Assembly: GCA_949825025.1 (NCBI GenBank)
Contig: OX463778.1
Coordinates: 34,488,616-34,552,615, forward strand
From: Siphlonurus alternatus
Taxonomy: Eukaryota > Arthropoda > Insecta > Ephemeroptera > Siphlonuridae
Reading direction: 5' to 3'
DNA: 64,000 bases
The position numbers and the translations under genes were made by a program. This document shows positions 1-41,933 of this stretch, in pieces; position 1 is the stretch's first letter, and each line of letters starts with the position of its first letter. The notes beneath the pieces are model-generated. The model searched no databases and had not been told where the DNA came from. It saw only the letters and a program-made list of their open reading frames with translations.

Positions 1-170
1 CGCGGTTATAACGAGTTATAAACGTCTGTGATTGGCTATTGAAAAGTGAATATTTTTTATATTTGCTGTGATTGGTCAATAATAAGAAGTTTTTTTACAA
101 CCTCTGATTTGTCAGTTAAACTAATCTGTGATTTTATTGATAATTGGCTGGTATTGTTGCTAAGTTGTTA

Positions 171-452
171 AGGTGAAAACAGCCGCTACGCTTAGCACCG
201 CCGATTTGGTGCTAAGAAAGTCAGTTGAAACATTCGCTCTAATGTTTCCGATCGTGTTTTTTTCAAACAGCTGATTGCCTTAGCACACGAATTCAATGCA
301 ATTTTTGAAAATTTTTGAATTTCGCGGTTAAAAAAAATGACGAGCGCAATTATTTGTGCGCTTAGCACCTTAGCACCGAGCTTAGCACCGAGTTTGGCCT
401 CTCCAAACTTCCGACCAATCAGAACGCGTAGAGTGGGCGGCTGTTTTCACCT
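171..452. mobile_element. MITE with AGGTGAAAACAGCCGC inverted termini
   Basis: The segment starts AGGTGAAAACAGCCGC and ends with its near-complement GGCGGCTGTTTTCACCT. It is flanked on both sides by TTA (168-170 and 453-455), a 3-bp target duplication of the kind made by PIF/Harbinger-like transposases. No coding capacity is seen. Inside are repeats of a GCTTAGCACC motif. It lies directly upstream of the TATA box of the 652-1635 ORF. Family assignment is inferred from the duplication length only. Confidence 0.7.
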
Positions 453-512
453 TTACTTTTTTCAGCTTGTTCTTTTTCGCAACAATGACAATGTTTTCTA
501 CTTGTTTTAAAC

Positions 513-520
513 ATATAAAA
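513..520 (+). promoter_or_regulatory. TATA box upstream of the intronless ORF
   Basis: ATATAAAA lies about 130 bp upstream of the ATG at 652, which predicts a start site near 540-545. Several inverted CCAAT boxes (ATTGG) lie further upstream, within 30-150. The assignment rests on motif and position only. Confidence 0.45.
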
Positions 521-651
521 ACCGTTCAAAATTTGTTGTTGGTATTCGATTGGGAATATTTGAACTTTAACGGTAAAGAGTCTTCTCAGCCTCAAAGTTT
601 AGCTTTATAGAAATTTATAGATTAAAAAAAATTATTATTGTGAAATTTAAT

Positions 652-1635
652 ATGGAATATCAAAAAAAAGTTGAGAACATGCGAAAATATGGAACCACAT
701 CGTACAAAGACTCTACAATCAATAAAACTTTCAAAACAAAGGGAACGGCTGCGCCTTCAAGAAATCAAGATTACCCATGCTGGTCGAGGACAGGGGCTCC
801 ATCAATTCCCTCCTGTCGGGATTATAAATTAGATTCCAGAAAATTTTCTTCTAAGAAAATTAAAAGAATTGAAGCAGAAGGAGGTTTGGATGAAGTCATG
901 AAACTATTAGAAAAAGCAACGTCACATAGAAACAAAACAGTAAAAAATATAGGAATTAAAAATAGTAGCACCAGCATAGAATTTAGAGGAATTTATAGGA
1001 CTCATAAAAATGAACAGAAAAATAATAACAATGAAAATTTAGAAGAATATAAAGCGACAGCACAAGTTAAACCCAAAACTGTTGAAGAAGCTCAACAAGT
1101 AGAAAACATCAAAACAAATTTGGATAGCGAAAAACCCATTTTGGATGAAGTTCTCCAAACAGTAGTGACACAAGACAGCTGTTCCCTAGCTGAAGATGAC
1201 GCGAAGACCGCTATTGTGGCGCTGCTAGCGGCTGTGGAGGACCTAGCCGAGGAGATATTTGAGGCTGATGACCTCCTGAAGACGCCACCCTGCAAGGCAA
1301 AGGGAACCACGGTCGAGTTTGATGTCGTGTTTAAGGGCGAGAAGAGCCTCGAGGAGGCGCCCTCGCAAGATTGTCTGACATCCGCCGCGACACGCACCAG
1401 CCCTGTGGAGGGCTGCCTTAAGCTGGACGCCAATGTCATGGCGAGACTGAGGTCAACGCTGTCCCGGGCCGGCTCCCGCGTCCAAGAGTTTTTCCAGGAG
1501 CCCACGGTGCGGGACTGCCTTCTCGTGGTGGCAACTGCAGGAGGAATGACCCTGGCATTGGCCAACGTGGACGGTATCCTCTTGGTGCTGCGCTACTACG
1601 TCTTCGGATATTTACCTTTTGATTTATTTATGTAG
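652..1635 (+). CDS. Intronless ORF of unknown function, 327 aa
   Basis: A single open frame of 327 codons starts at the ATG at 652. The frame is open a few codons further upstream, but only to a GTG. The N-terminal half (about residues 1-175) is Lys/Asn/Glu-rich and encoded by AT-rich DNA. The C-terminal part (about 180-320) is GC-rich and acidic and ends in a hydrophobic stretch (CLLVVATAGGMTLALA, then GILLVLRYYVFGYLPF) that could be a membrane anchor. I recognise no family. A TATA box lies at 513-520 and AATAAA at 1720-1725, so it looks like a complete small gene. It lies on the same strand as the ferlin, either nested in a ferlin intron or just upstream of the visible exons. The sharp change in base composition inside the ORF is odd and could mean fusion of two origins. 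Confidence 0.5.
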   Translation: MEYQKKVENMRKYGTTSYKDSTINKTFKTKGTAAPSRNQDYPCWSRTGAPSIPSCRDYKLDSRKFSSKKIKRIEAEGGLDEVMKLLEKATSHRNKTVKNIGIKNSSTSIEFRGIYRTHKNEQKNNNNENLEEYKATAQVKPKTVEEAQQVENIKTNLDSEKPILDEVLQTVVTQDSCSLAEDDAKTAIVALLAAVEDLAEEIFEADDLLKTPPCKAKGTTVEFDVVFKGEKSLEEAPSQDCLTSAATRTSPVEGCLKLDANVMARLRSTLSRAGSRVQEFFQEPTVRDCLLVVATAGGMTLALANVDGILLVLRYYVFGYLPFDLFM

Positions 1636-2363
1636 AATCATCATTGTACTAACACTTTTTTAGAGAAAATATAAGAAAAACTTTAAATTTATCAAACACA
1701 CAAAAAAATTAATAATAATAATAAATAAAATTTCAAATTTATTTTGTATAAATTCATGATTACATTAAAACGTATAAAATTGCAAACTTTTTATTTTTAT
1801 TTAAAAAAATATAATAATTGTTCTTATATATTGATGCTATAATTATATTATATAAAATTTATTATTTATAATTAGTTAATTACACATAAAAATTTTAACT
1901 ATAAATTGAAAATTAGATCTTTTCTCTAGGTATTATAAAGTGATGATGCATTTAATTTTTGTTTTAACATAGATGATGGAGTAGAATTTAACATTTTTTA
2001 TCATCCATACACTTAATTTAACCTTATGAGTTCAGGCGTAACAACAAAATGTAAACGCCTCTTTTTTAATTAATCTCTACAGGTGCATGATGTTATAAAA
2101 TGCAGTAAAAAATTTGTAATGAAAGTTAATTTCAACATTTAAATAATGTATTATAAGGAAATTATATAAATTGACATAAGAAGGCTCGCAAAAGTCAATA
2201 AAGGGTTAATTTCTTATAATATTACTAATAAAATAATTATATTATATTGCTTTTTCAGTGCATATATAGCTCTCTAGACAATATTTCTAATAAAAGAAAT
2301 ATATAATCAATACACGTACCAAACAGAGTGCCACGTGTGCTACTGACACTGACGTGTTTACAG
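1636..2363. other. AT-rich stretch, no gene seen
   Basis: It contains the AATAAA at 1720-1725 (and 1724-1729) that probably ends the preceding gene. The rest is AT-rich and ends in the splice acceptor TTTACAG used by the first visible ferlin exon. No upstream ferlin exon could be recognised between 1 and 2363. Confidence 0.5.
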
Positions 2364-16522
<14,159 letters not shown>

Positions 16523-16580
16523 ACTGCTGGCGTTCAGGAGCTTTCAAAATTACATGACGGGGATATTTATTTTATGTAAC

Positions 16581-16586
16581 AATAAA
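16581..16586 (+). promoter_or_regulatory. Polyadenylation signal of the ferlin gene
   Basis: AATAAA lies 59 bp downstream of the TGA stop (16520-16522). It is the first such signal after the coding end. Confidence 0.6.
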
Positions 16587-16589
16587 GCC

Positions 16590-19240
16590 TACTTTTAATT
16601 GAGAGACAAAATTTATGGAACAAAAATACAGAAACTTCATTCTCTTGTCTTTACTGTGATTTTGAAAGCCTTCAAATATAATATTTTCAAAAAAAGGAGA
16701 GCAACAAAATTTGTTAATTTTAATTGGCAAACCACGAGTGTTTCAGCTGAGCAATAAACAGTTTTAATTTTAAGTAATTAACAAAAATCATTTCCTTCTC
16801 ATCGCCATCCTACTTTATAATTTTTTATAGCATATAGATTTTCATTTGTGTTTAAAATATTAAGCTACTTTTTTCTTGTAAATAAAATATGTATATGAAA
16901 ATTAATTGCTGAAAAACTCATAATTTTGAAAAAAACATTAAATATTTTTATTTATCATATTTCCATCGTCATATTTATATAAAAATCATCACGTGTCATT
17001 ATTTTCATATAGTGTTAATTATCCATAGAATACTAACTATCAATTAAATTTGTTGCACTTTAGAATGTATAACAAAAAAACTACCATGTGTTATTACAGA
17101 GCATGACGGTTTTATATCATAACAGTTAGTTTTTATTCTTCCTCATAAAAAATACTATTTTGTTTTTATGAACAATAATTTTGGTAACTTTATTTAGCAA
17201 TAATTTGAATGACATATCATTATGTTAAAATTATGATTAAGAAGTGAAAATAAAATCAAAATATTAATTAATATATACTTATTTTTAGCAATAAAATTAT
17301 TTACTGTTATTCATTAGTAGTAGTATTATTCATTAGTACGGATAAATTTTTTCTGTGTTAAATTTTTTTAATTCAATTTGACATATATGTTGCAAATAAG
17401 CAACCCTAACAATTGTTACTTTACCTTGCATTATTTTCTTGGCTTGTAAATAATATTAAATACAAGTTAAAAATAATAAAAATAATATATTTTTTGTAAA
17501 AAAAGAAAAAAATGAGACGGCCATCTTTAATGGCTTTATAAAAGTAATTATGTTAAAAAATTAATTTAAAATATGTTTATATTTGTTATAAGCCTCGTTA
17601 CATAGAAAAGTGTAAAAAATGTGGTTTCATTTTCTATAATTTTAATTGTTTGATAAACATAATTTTTCATTCCATTTAATTGCTTTATAACATTTATGTG
17701 TTTAGTACATCATGGTATTCAAATTTCTCACTAACCGCTCTTCGCGTCATTGAATTAGGCTGACGCTAACCATGATTAGTAACAAATCTGGATCAAATCT
17801 AATATTAATATCTAAGGAAATTTAGATATCATATTTCTAGATGACTCTTTTTTGCCCTTACTGTCTTTCAGTATTAAAGTTAGGGAGTTTTATCATGATA
17901 CCTTGATACCTTGATTGGTTCAATCATTACCTGAGTTTGACCAATAAAAAATAACTCCAATTGTTTTTACCATATTGATAAATTTATCATTTCCACTCGT
18001 CAATTCATTATATAATATTATATAATTATAGTATTTATCGCAACGTATGAACACCACTATATACCTAAACTATCATGTAAGAATGTAAAATAAATTTCAA
18101 TGTATTTTTCTCTTGTAATTTTAAATATAATTTCTATTTTAATTTATTGTAAAAATTGAATATAATATATGATATATTTATTAACTATTGTAAAGCAAAT
18201 TGTACAAAACTAAATGTTCGTTATTCACAAAATAATATTTATCGCAAATAAATTTGTTTTGAATTGGCAAATATATATATGGCATAATTTTGGTTTTTTT
18301 CTTTTTAACAAACTTGATATTATAATGATAAGCACCAAGTAGTGTCGTGAATATTTAAATAGTGAGTCATATTATGAAGACCAAAGCATATAATATATAT
18401 TCACTATACAATCATAAAGTAATTAAAATATAATTATGTTTTGTGTGTGCCCATAATAATACCTTAACATTCCAAAAAAATAAGACATCATGTTATATTT
18501 ATAATATTAAAAATTCCTTCTATTTATAGAGAAAATGCACTCATCTGTATTCTGATTTTCAGATGAACAAAATTAAATAAACAATATTGTACATTTGGTG
18601 AATCTCCTGCTTTTATTATTTCAACCCAACACCCATAATTCTAATAATTCATAATAAATACTTAAAAGGATAACATTATGTGTCGTCATTGAATAAGCAT
18701 TAAACCATGTGAACGTGGTGATAGATTAATAGATTTTGCGTCAAAATCATGTCGCATCTCAGTTGTCGCTCATCCCCTTCAGGACTTAAAATTTTAAGAC
18801 TTTATTTTATAAACTTTATTTTTGCACATAATATATCGATTCAGAAAGTAACTAAAACAAATATTTTCAAGCCTCTCAATTTCTTCCATTTTTGATAAGG
18901 ATTCATTACTAAAGTAAGTTACAAGCATTCCTGTAAATATGGGAGTTTCAGTAGATTCAGTCATCAGAATGTAATCATTAATTATTTTTGTTTTAACTTT
19001 TAATCTTTGTAGCATTTTTAATTATATTAAATACACAAGCACACAGCATATATATACACGTTTGCATCTATAAAAGCACATGATAGGTAAAAATATTTTA
19101 GCCTTACTCTAGCTTTTCTTACTTATTACTAAAAAAATATATATTATAAAACAATAAATACCAGCACTATAAAATAAATACAATTAAATTTTATTGAATA
19201 TAACGTTTTAATCTTATCTTAAGATAAACACGTGCTAGGG
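16590..19240. other. AT-rich intergenic region, no gene seen
   Basis: Between the ferlin polyadenylation signal and the CES-A promoter I see only AT-rich DNA with short open frames and no recognisable exon, RNA gene or repeat. No counterpart of the short first exon of CES-B and CES-C (start MLV) was found here. Confidence 0.5.
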
Positions 19241-19250
19241 AATAGTGAGG

Positions 19251-19258
19251 GTATAAAA
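19251..19258 (+). promoter_or_regulatory. TATA box of CES-A
   Basis: GTATAAAA lies about 30 bp upstream of an initiator-like TCACTC (19281-19286) and 59 bp upstream of the ATG at 19310. This spacing fits a compact arthropod core promoter. Confidence 0.6.
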
Positions 19259-19309
19259 CCGCATACGAGTTGTGAAAATTTCACTCTAGAAACACAACCA
19301 CTGTCCGGT

Positions 19310-25195
<5,886 letters not shown>

Positions 25196-25250
25196 GTGTA
25201 TCTTAATAATCCTGCGTTCCAAATGCACACAATCGTTGATTTTATTACAC

Positions 25251-25256
25251 AATAAA
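25251..25256 (+). promoter_or_regulatory. Polyadenylation signal of CES-A
   Basis: AATAAA, overlapping a second AATAAA, lies 56 bp after the TGA stop of CES-A. Confidence 0.6.
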
Positions 25257-25261
25257 TAAAT

Positions 25262-26203
25262 ATTATTATTATTAAGAGAGTCCATAACGGTCATCAATTT
25301 TATTGTGAGGTCATGCCAATAGTCTAGCTTTTTTAATGACAGGGTATAATTTATACACTTTGTTTAATACATCATAAATTTTAATATTATATATTAATTG
25401 AGGAGTCTTTTTTATAATAATATTACAAAACGTGTATTATGCAGTATTAAAATCATCATTAAATATTGGACGCTAAATTAAATCAATCTGGCTACGTAAG
25501 AATAGGTAGGAAATGGCTTGGGCATTTTATTTGAACATTTTGGCAAGTCTCTATTTCATTGAATGTTCTTAAGAACTGACAAACCATTAGATTTTGTCTT
25601 TTTTTTTTAAAAATCAGAACTTGAATCGTTTCTTTTGCCAGATTTGATATTAAAACTTCCAAAGATAAGAAAACAATATATTGAATCCAAGTTGGAATAT
25701 GCAAATGTTATTTAAAGAATAAATAGAAATCTTGAAAAGAGAAAAATGCCAAAGCAAAGAAGAAAATCGTGAAGTATTGATGGTAGAATTTTTTCTTATA
25801 TTTAGCATTAAAACAACTGCAACCAAGTAGTTATATTTTAAAAGGTCCAAATTTGAAGAAAATTTAAGAAGAAACAAAAATTAACATAAGCAAAGAAAAA
25901 TTAAAATTTCAGAAATAACATCAGTCTTACAAGGTTTCGTAGCTTAAAAATCTGACAATTTGAATTAAGGACACGTATTAAATTCCTTTGTCAACATATT
26001 TTATAAATATTTTATTATTAATAAAAACTAAAAATATAATATGCTTTTCAAAAATATAAAATGGTGTTTTAAACCAATGATATTTGTATTTAAAATAAAT
26101 ATTTGAGATTTAAATAAGAAAATGCAATATAATATTATATATGCAATTAATTGTATTTAAATTTTTGATTATTTTTTAGCTGCCTTGTACGCTTCAGACG
26201 ATG
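25262..26203. other. Convergent intergenic region between CES-A and CES-B
   Basis: AT-rich, with no gene. Part of it (about 25380-25495, including TTGGACGCTAAATTAAATCA) recurs at 33420-33520 and, split by the Helitron block, at 41900-41933 and 52495-52545. It is therefore part of the duplicated unit. TTTATT at 26011-26016 is a possible minus-strand AATAAA for CES-B. Confidence 0.5.
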
Positions 26204-31828
<5,625 letters not shown>

Positions 31829-31879
31829 CTTAACCACGATAAAATCTTGCAATAATTTTACGATATTACGATTCAAATT

Positions 31880-32225
31880 CGGATGAAGTTTTTGTTATTA
31901 TGAAAATGTTTTTACTATTTATTTATTTTTGCAGTGAACGACGTTTTTCAATAGCAACTAAAGGAACAGTGAAGTACACAGATTTATATTTACTCCCCCT
32001 CCCCCTCAATTCTCTACCTCTAATGAATTTTCATGTTCTGACGCAGGCACCTGTAAAATGTTATCTCTGCTACCTAAGAAAGTGCTTTTTTAGTTTTAAC
32101 TTGCATGTCGAATATGTTTTATGTGCGTATGTTCAAATTATTTTACTAGTGAGTGGGCACCATATTTATCACCGTAGTATTAATAAAATTATATCGATAT
32201 CCTGTATTTTACGTTATGAAAACAT
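31880..32225 (-). promoter_or_regulatory. Conserved 5' flank of CES-B, shared with CES-C
   Basis: This block, about 50-400 bp upstream of the CES-B ATG, aligns with 39330-39690 upstream of CES-C (for example TTGCATGTCGAATAT, TTTTACTAGTGAG, CGATATCCTGTATTTTACGT). It is part of the tandem duplication and probably holds the shared promoter. A TATAAT-like motif near 32190 on the minus strand is only a candidate. Confidence 0.4.
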
Positions 32226-32590
32226 TACATAATTTTAGATAAGATTTCACTATCAAAATTAAATGACAATTTTACTACTATTTAATACTTTTATAAACTG
32301 TATAGTATAATACGTATATATGCTATAATTTTACTAACTACATTTTGTTTCTTGTAATTAAGTACTTATTACCTATGAAATATACAACAGCTAGAACTGG
32401 TATATAAGATTCCAGTTGCAAGTATTTTACATCTAAAATATAATTTATTTAAATATGGCATACTGCATGTTGATTCCAAATATGAATAAGATATATTATT
32501 TATTGGTTTCAGAAAAAACACAAATTTACAAGCAGCAAAGCAAACTTTGTGACTTAATTATTAATAAGTACACGACAGTCGGTTATTTAG

Positions 32591-32686
32591 TAATGACGAA
32601 GTTGGTGAGCATGTTTCCTTCGTGTTCTGCGGGTTCAGTGACCTCAGGAACATGTACGTACATGTTATCGTCTCCGTGCTTGATTC
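32591..32686 (-). pseudogene. Ghost carboxylesterase exon (His-containing exon)
   Basis: After an AG acceptor, GGAATCAAGCACGGAGACGA encodes the G-I-K-H-G-D-D catalytic-His motif and then diverges, with a small insertion that shifts the frame and an internal deletion. It matches CES-D exon 41216-41336 at the same relative place upstream of CES-C. It is a relic of the duplicated unit and not functional. Confidence 0.75.
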
Positions 32687-33194
32687 CTGTGACACAGTAA
32701 CGTCAGCAACTTCTAACACTCGTATATAGTTGGGATACAAATTTTGATAATTTAAATTCAATTATTCTTATTTTCTTATATTTTCAAAATAAAATTGTTA
32801 AATTTTAGTTGACATCTGGTGAGGTAAATGAGCAACGAATTTAATTATGCCTCTAAATTACTAATTAGTAATATACTTACTATAAATGTAATTTTTATAT
32901 CTTTGTAATGTAGAGCACTTGAAAGAACAATCATAGAGAATGTTTCAATTTATGTATGTTTAGCCAATTTAGCTAAACAATTTAGCCAATTTAACGTAAA
33001 AACTGTGGCTGTTTTTAATTTCTTAAATTTTCAGTGTGGTAAGAACGCTCTGGGAGATGAAATTATAGTAATGTAGAGTGAATTAAAAAATATTACAATT
33101 TCACTACACTAAACTTTGTTATTGTTAAATTTATTTTCTACGTTAGAACAAATTACAACTTTCCTAACGATCCTGTATTGCTCTCCTCCATTTT

Positions 33195-33520
33195 TGAGTA
33201 GCCAGCACCTGAGTGTATCTTACTTAATAATCCTGCGTTCCAAATGCATACAATTGCTGGTGTAAGAGAGCCTTTAGTGATGGTCATTAATTTTATTGTG
33301 AGGTGTCGTTAATCTAGTTTTGTTTTAAATGACAGCAATGAATTGACAATGTTTATAATTTACACATTTTTGACAAATAATGATCACTTTATAACATAAA
33401 TTTAATTTCTATTTACAAATATAATAAGTAAGGAGTCAATTTTTGGATATTACTACATGCATTAGAATATATCAATATTATATATAATATTACATTGGAC
33501 GCTAAATTAAATCAATCTGG
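33195..33520 (+). pseudogene. Ghost 3' end of a plus-strand CES-A-like gene
   Basis: CCAGCACCTGAGTGTATCTT and TAATCCTGCGTTCCAAATGC match the stop codon and 3'UTR of CES-A at 25184-25222. The homology continues through TTGGACGCTAAATTAAATCA to about 33520. The rest of the plus-strand copy is gone. It shows that the duplicated block contained the tail of a convergent esterase. Confidence 0.75.
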
Positions 33521-33820
33521 CTACCTAAAAATAATATGTTTTTATATAATTATATATCAGAAATGCATTAAATCCTTTTATCCACATATTTGATAATTAT
33601 TAAAAAAAAAAAACTAATAATTAACTCTAAGTATATTTTCTAAAAATAAATCACTTCTTATATTAGGGTATTTAAGTAACAAAAAAAATGTAAAATAATT
33701 TTTTAAACGAATAAATTTTTGAGATTCAAATACGCATGCAATATAATACAATTAACATTTAGTTTCATATATTTAAATTTTGATTATTTTTAGTTGCAGG
33801 GAAAGTGCGACTTGCACGCT

Positions 33821-39241
<5,421 letters not shown>

Positions 39242-39450
39242 TTTATTCACGATTAAATCTTGCAATAATTTTAAGATATTACGATTCAAAATTTTAAAAA
39301 ATTGTAAGCTATAATTATTTAAATTATAATGAAAAACTGTTGTTTTTTTTTCGTGATAAAATGTTTTGCCAATTTTTTCACAGTGACCACGTCTTTAATT
39401 AACCAAAGGGACTGTGAAGTACACTTTACCTAGACTTATACTTTTACGTG

Positions 39451-39466
39451 CCCCCCCCCCCCCCCC
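39451..39466. repeat. Poly-C run
   Basis: A run of about 16 C residues followed by CT-rich sequence, within the block homologous to the CES-B upstream region, where only short CCCCCTCCCCCT remains. Confidence 0.85.
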
Positions 39467-39976
39467 TCCCCTCTCCAACGACTTTTCATGTTCTGCCGCA
39501 GATATCTGTGACATGTTATCTTTTCTACCTATAAAAAAAGTTTTTTTTTTTTTTTTTAAGTTGCCTTGCATGTCGAATATTTTTTATGTATGTATGTTCA
39601 AAATATTTTACTAGTGAGAAGCACGAGCAGCGTATTTTATCACCATCGTGTTAGTAAAATTATACCGATATCCTGTATTTTACGTGATGATAACAATGCA
39701 TATTATATACTTTCAAATAAAATTTCACTAATACCAAAGTTAAACTCTTTTGGGGTCATTTAAACTACTATAATAATTATAAATTAAACATTTGTTATTG
39801 ATAGGGAGTATAATAATAAAATAATTATTGCAGCATGCTCCGTATGCTATAAAATTTTATTATTTAGATTTTTTTTTCTACATAAAATATACAACACCTA
39901 GAACTAGGCACACAGTTATTAAAACTATTTTACATCTCAAATTTAATTAATTTAATTGTTTATATATTATATAATA

Positions 39977-41336
39977 TTATACACTGTACCTTAAGTTGAC
40001 TATGAGTGAAAAGTGAAAAAAACAATAAAATATTATTATTCTATGAGCTGACAATGAGTTATACTCGTCGCCGTGGAAAATTTCTTTTTGCACCAGTACG
40101 TGCGCGGAGATTAACACGGCTGAAAACGGACAGTGTGCCAAAATGGTGGATAATAGGCTCCGACGGGCACATACTCCAAAAGTGACAAAAATGGGGAAAT
40201 GGAGGCCCTCTACCCTAGCGGCGGTGAGCGTGTCGAAGTTATTGGTCAAGTTCAGGGTAGCACCAACGCTCAGGTACATGCTCGTCCTGAAGTCGTACGT
40301 CGGCCAGACTGAGCCCTCGACAGGGCTGGGGTCTCTGCAGTACATAAGAAACGGGATGTTAATTTTTGGTTACATAGGGTGGTCTTTTTATCATCCTTTT
40401 ATCAAATAGGAAATCTGCCGCAACATCCAAACAATGATTGTAGTTGGATGTTTTGCAGATTATAGCATTTTGGGTGAAATATTCAACATAATCTATATAA
40501 TTACCCTTGCAAAGTTCATTTAAAATGTTATTACTTGGTTATATATTATTATATATAAAATAATATTTTTTTTAAATAGTTTTATTAGCAAAAAAAGAAT
40601 ACAGTCCTACCAAGGCCGGAAGCCTTATGGATAGGTGCTGGTGTACAAATTATCATACATTATAGTGAGCTTTGCAGAAAATTAAATACAGAAAAAATAC
40701 AAAAAAATTAACAATCAGCAAAAACATGCACATATAGTTCTTTTAATTAAAAAATATCCAAACAAAAAAATATTAAGATATCAACCATTTTTTTTATTTT
40801 AGTTTTGAGTTCAATTTTACCCTTTGATTGTTTAATAAAAAATGGAATTTCGTTCCAAATTTTTGGCAAGACAACATCCAAAGTTCATCTCTCACCATAT
40901 CTGTTATTTGCTAACGGTACTACTACAGGCTCTGATAATTGTTTTCTTGTCTCATGTGTGTGATATCTTCTCTCCAGATGCTTCATATCATTAAATTTAT
41001 CACATGCTACAACTGATTTAGCTAAATTTGTTTGTTACTGGATTTTTTTTATACAATTAAATGTATTTGTTAATTATACAAATTGTATTGTATATTAAAA
41101 AAGCAATTTTTTGTTTTGCTGCAAGTGTTAAAAATAGTATTTTTCCTTCTGTTAAAGAAGCAAAGTTTGTGATTACACTGTATAATTAAAAAGTACATGA
41201 AAGTTGGTTAATTACCTGGTAGTTACGAAGTTGGTGAACATGACAACAATGCGTTTGGCGATAATGATATGCTTTGCGTTTAGCGGGTTCAGTGACCTCG
41301 GGAACACGTACACGATGTCGTCTCCGTGCGTGATTC
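39977..41336 (-). pseudogene. CES-D: last two exons of a carboxylesterase, 5' part missing
   Basis: Two exons with proper borders remain. 41216-41336 (121 nt, the family size) encodes GITHGDDIVYVFPRSLNPLN, with the catalytic His. 39977-40334 encodes a C-terminal segment (WPTYDFRTSMYLSVGA) that aligns to the usual WPAY...SFMSVG motif and then runs about 75 residues further than the paralogues into a hydrophobic tail. Between 41337 and the satellite at 41934 no further exon is seen, and the sequence beyond the insert is the 3' flank of CES-E. The copy therefore lost exons 1-10. It is more diverged than CES-B, C and E. Intron 11 carries a LINE fragment. It might still be transcribed, but it cannot make an esterase. 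Confidence 0.75.
40570..41035 (-). mobile_element. 5'-truncated non-LTR retrotransposon fragment
   Basis: On the minus strand the frame gives HLERRYHTHETRKQLSEP, then a stop, then LPKIWNEIPFFIKQSKGKIE and basic residues. This is the usual C-terminal tail of jockey/CR1-type reverse transcriptases (Y-x-TR ... P-x-x-WN-x-x-P ... K-x-x-LK). A short 3' segment follows (GCACCTATCCATAAGGCTTC) near 40620. The internal stop and 5' truncation show a dead copy. It lies in intron 11 of CES-D. Confidence 0.55.
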
Positions 41337-41660
41337 CTATGACACAGTGACGTCATCAACTTCTAACACTGCTGGAAATACAGAATTTTTAATTGCTAAT
41401 GATGATTGACAGTTGAAATAAATTTTTATACTCTCTGAAAAATTTCTTTCTTGTCTGGCAGATTAACACGACATGTTTAAAATTATTCAATCAATATTAT
41501 AAAATATAAATAATATTTGCTTTCATAATCTCCTACCGTGATAAAATTATTCTTTTTTAAATACGTGATTTTTTTTTTTTTATTATTTTTTTTTTTTTTG
41601 TAGTTGTACACTAAACATTCGTACAAACATAGTGCGTATAATATATTACTGTATTATATT

Positions 41661-41696
<36 letters not shown>
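41661..41696. repeat. AT dinucleotide repeat
   Basis: AT-rich microsatellite of about 15-18 units between the CES-D remnant and the satellite array. Confidence 0.85.
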
Positions 41697-41700
<4 letters not shown>

Positions 41701-41933
41701 TATATTTACATCATAAAATTTACAGTTTGAGGTTGTTTGTGTTATATTTATTTGCTAACAGGAGTCATGTCAAATTAAACGTTAAAAACTTCTATTGCTC
41801 CAAAAGACTTTTTGCCTTTACGTAAAAAAAAATTATATATATAATTTATAGTAAGTATTGACAAATGTTGTTTAATGCATCACAACTTTTAATATCAAAT
41901 GAACTTTATTAAATCAGGAGTCTCTTTTTATAG

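Noticed and set aside
640..651. Start of the 652-1635 gene at position 640
   Set aside because: The codon at 640 is GTG. The first ATG of the frame is at 652.
18794..19015. 73-aa minus-strand ORF upstream of CES-A
   Set aside because: AT-rich, with no recognisable domain, promoter or conserved counterpart. Judged a chance open frame.
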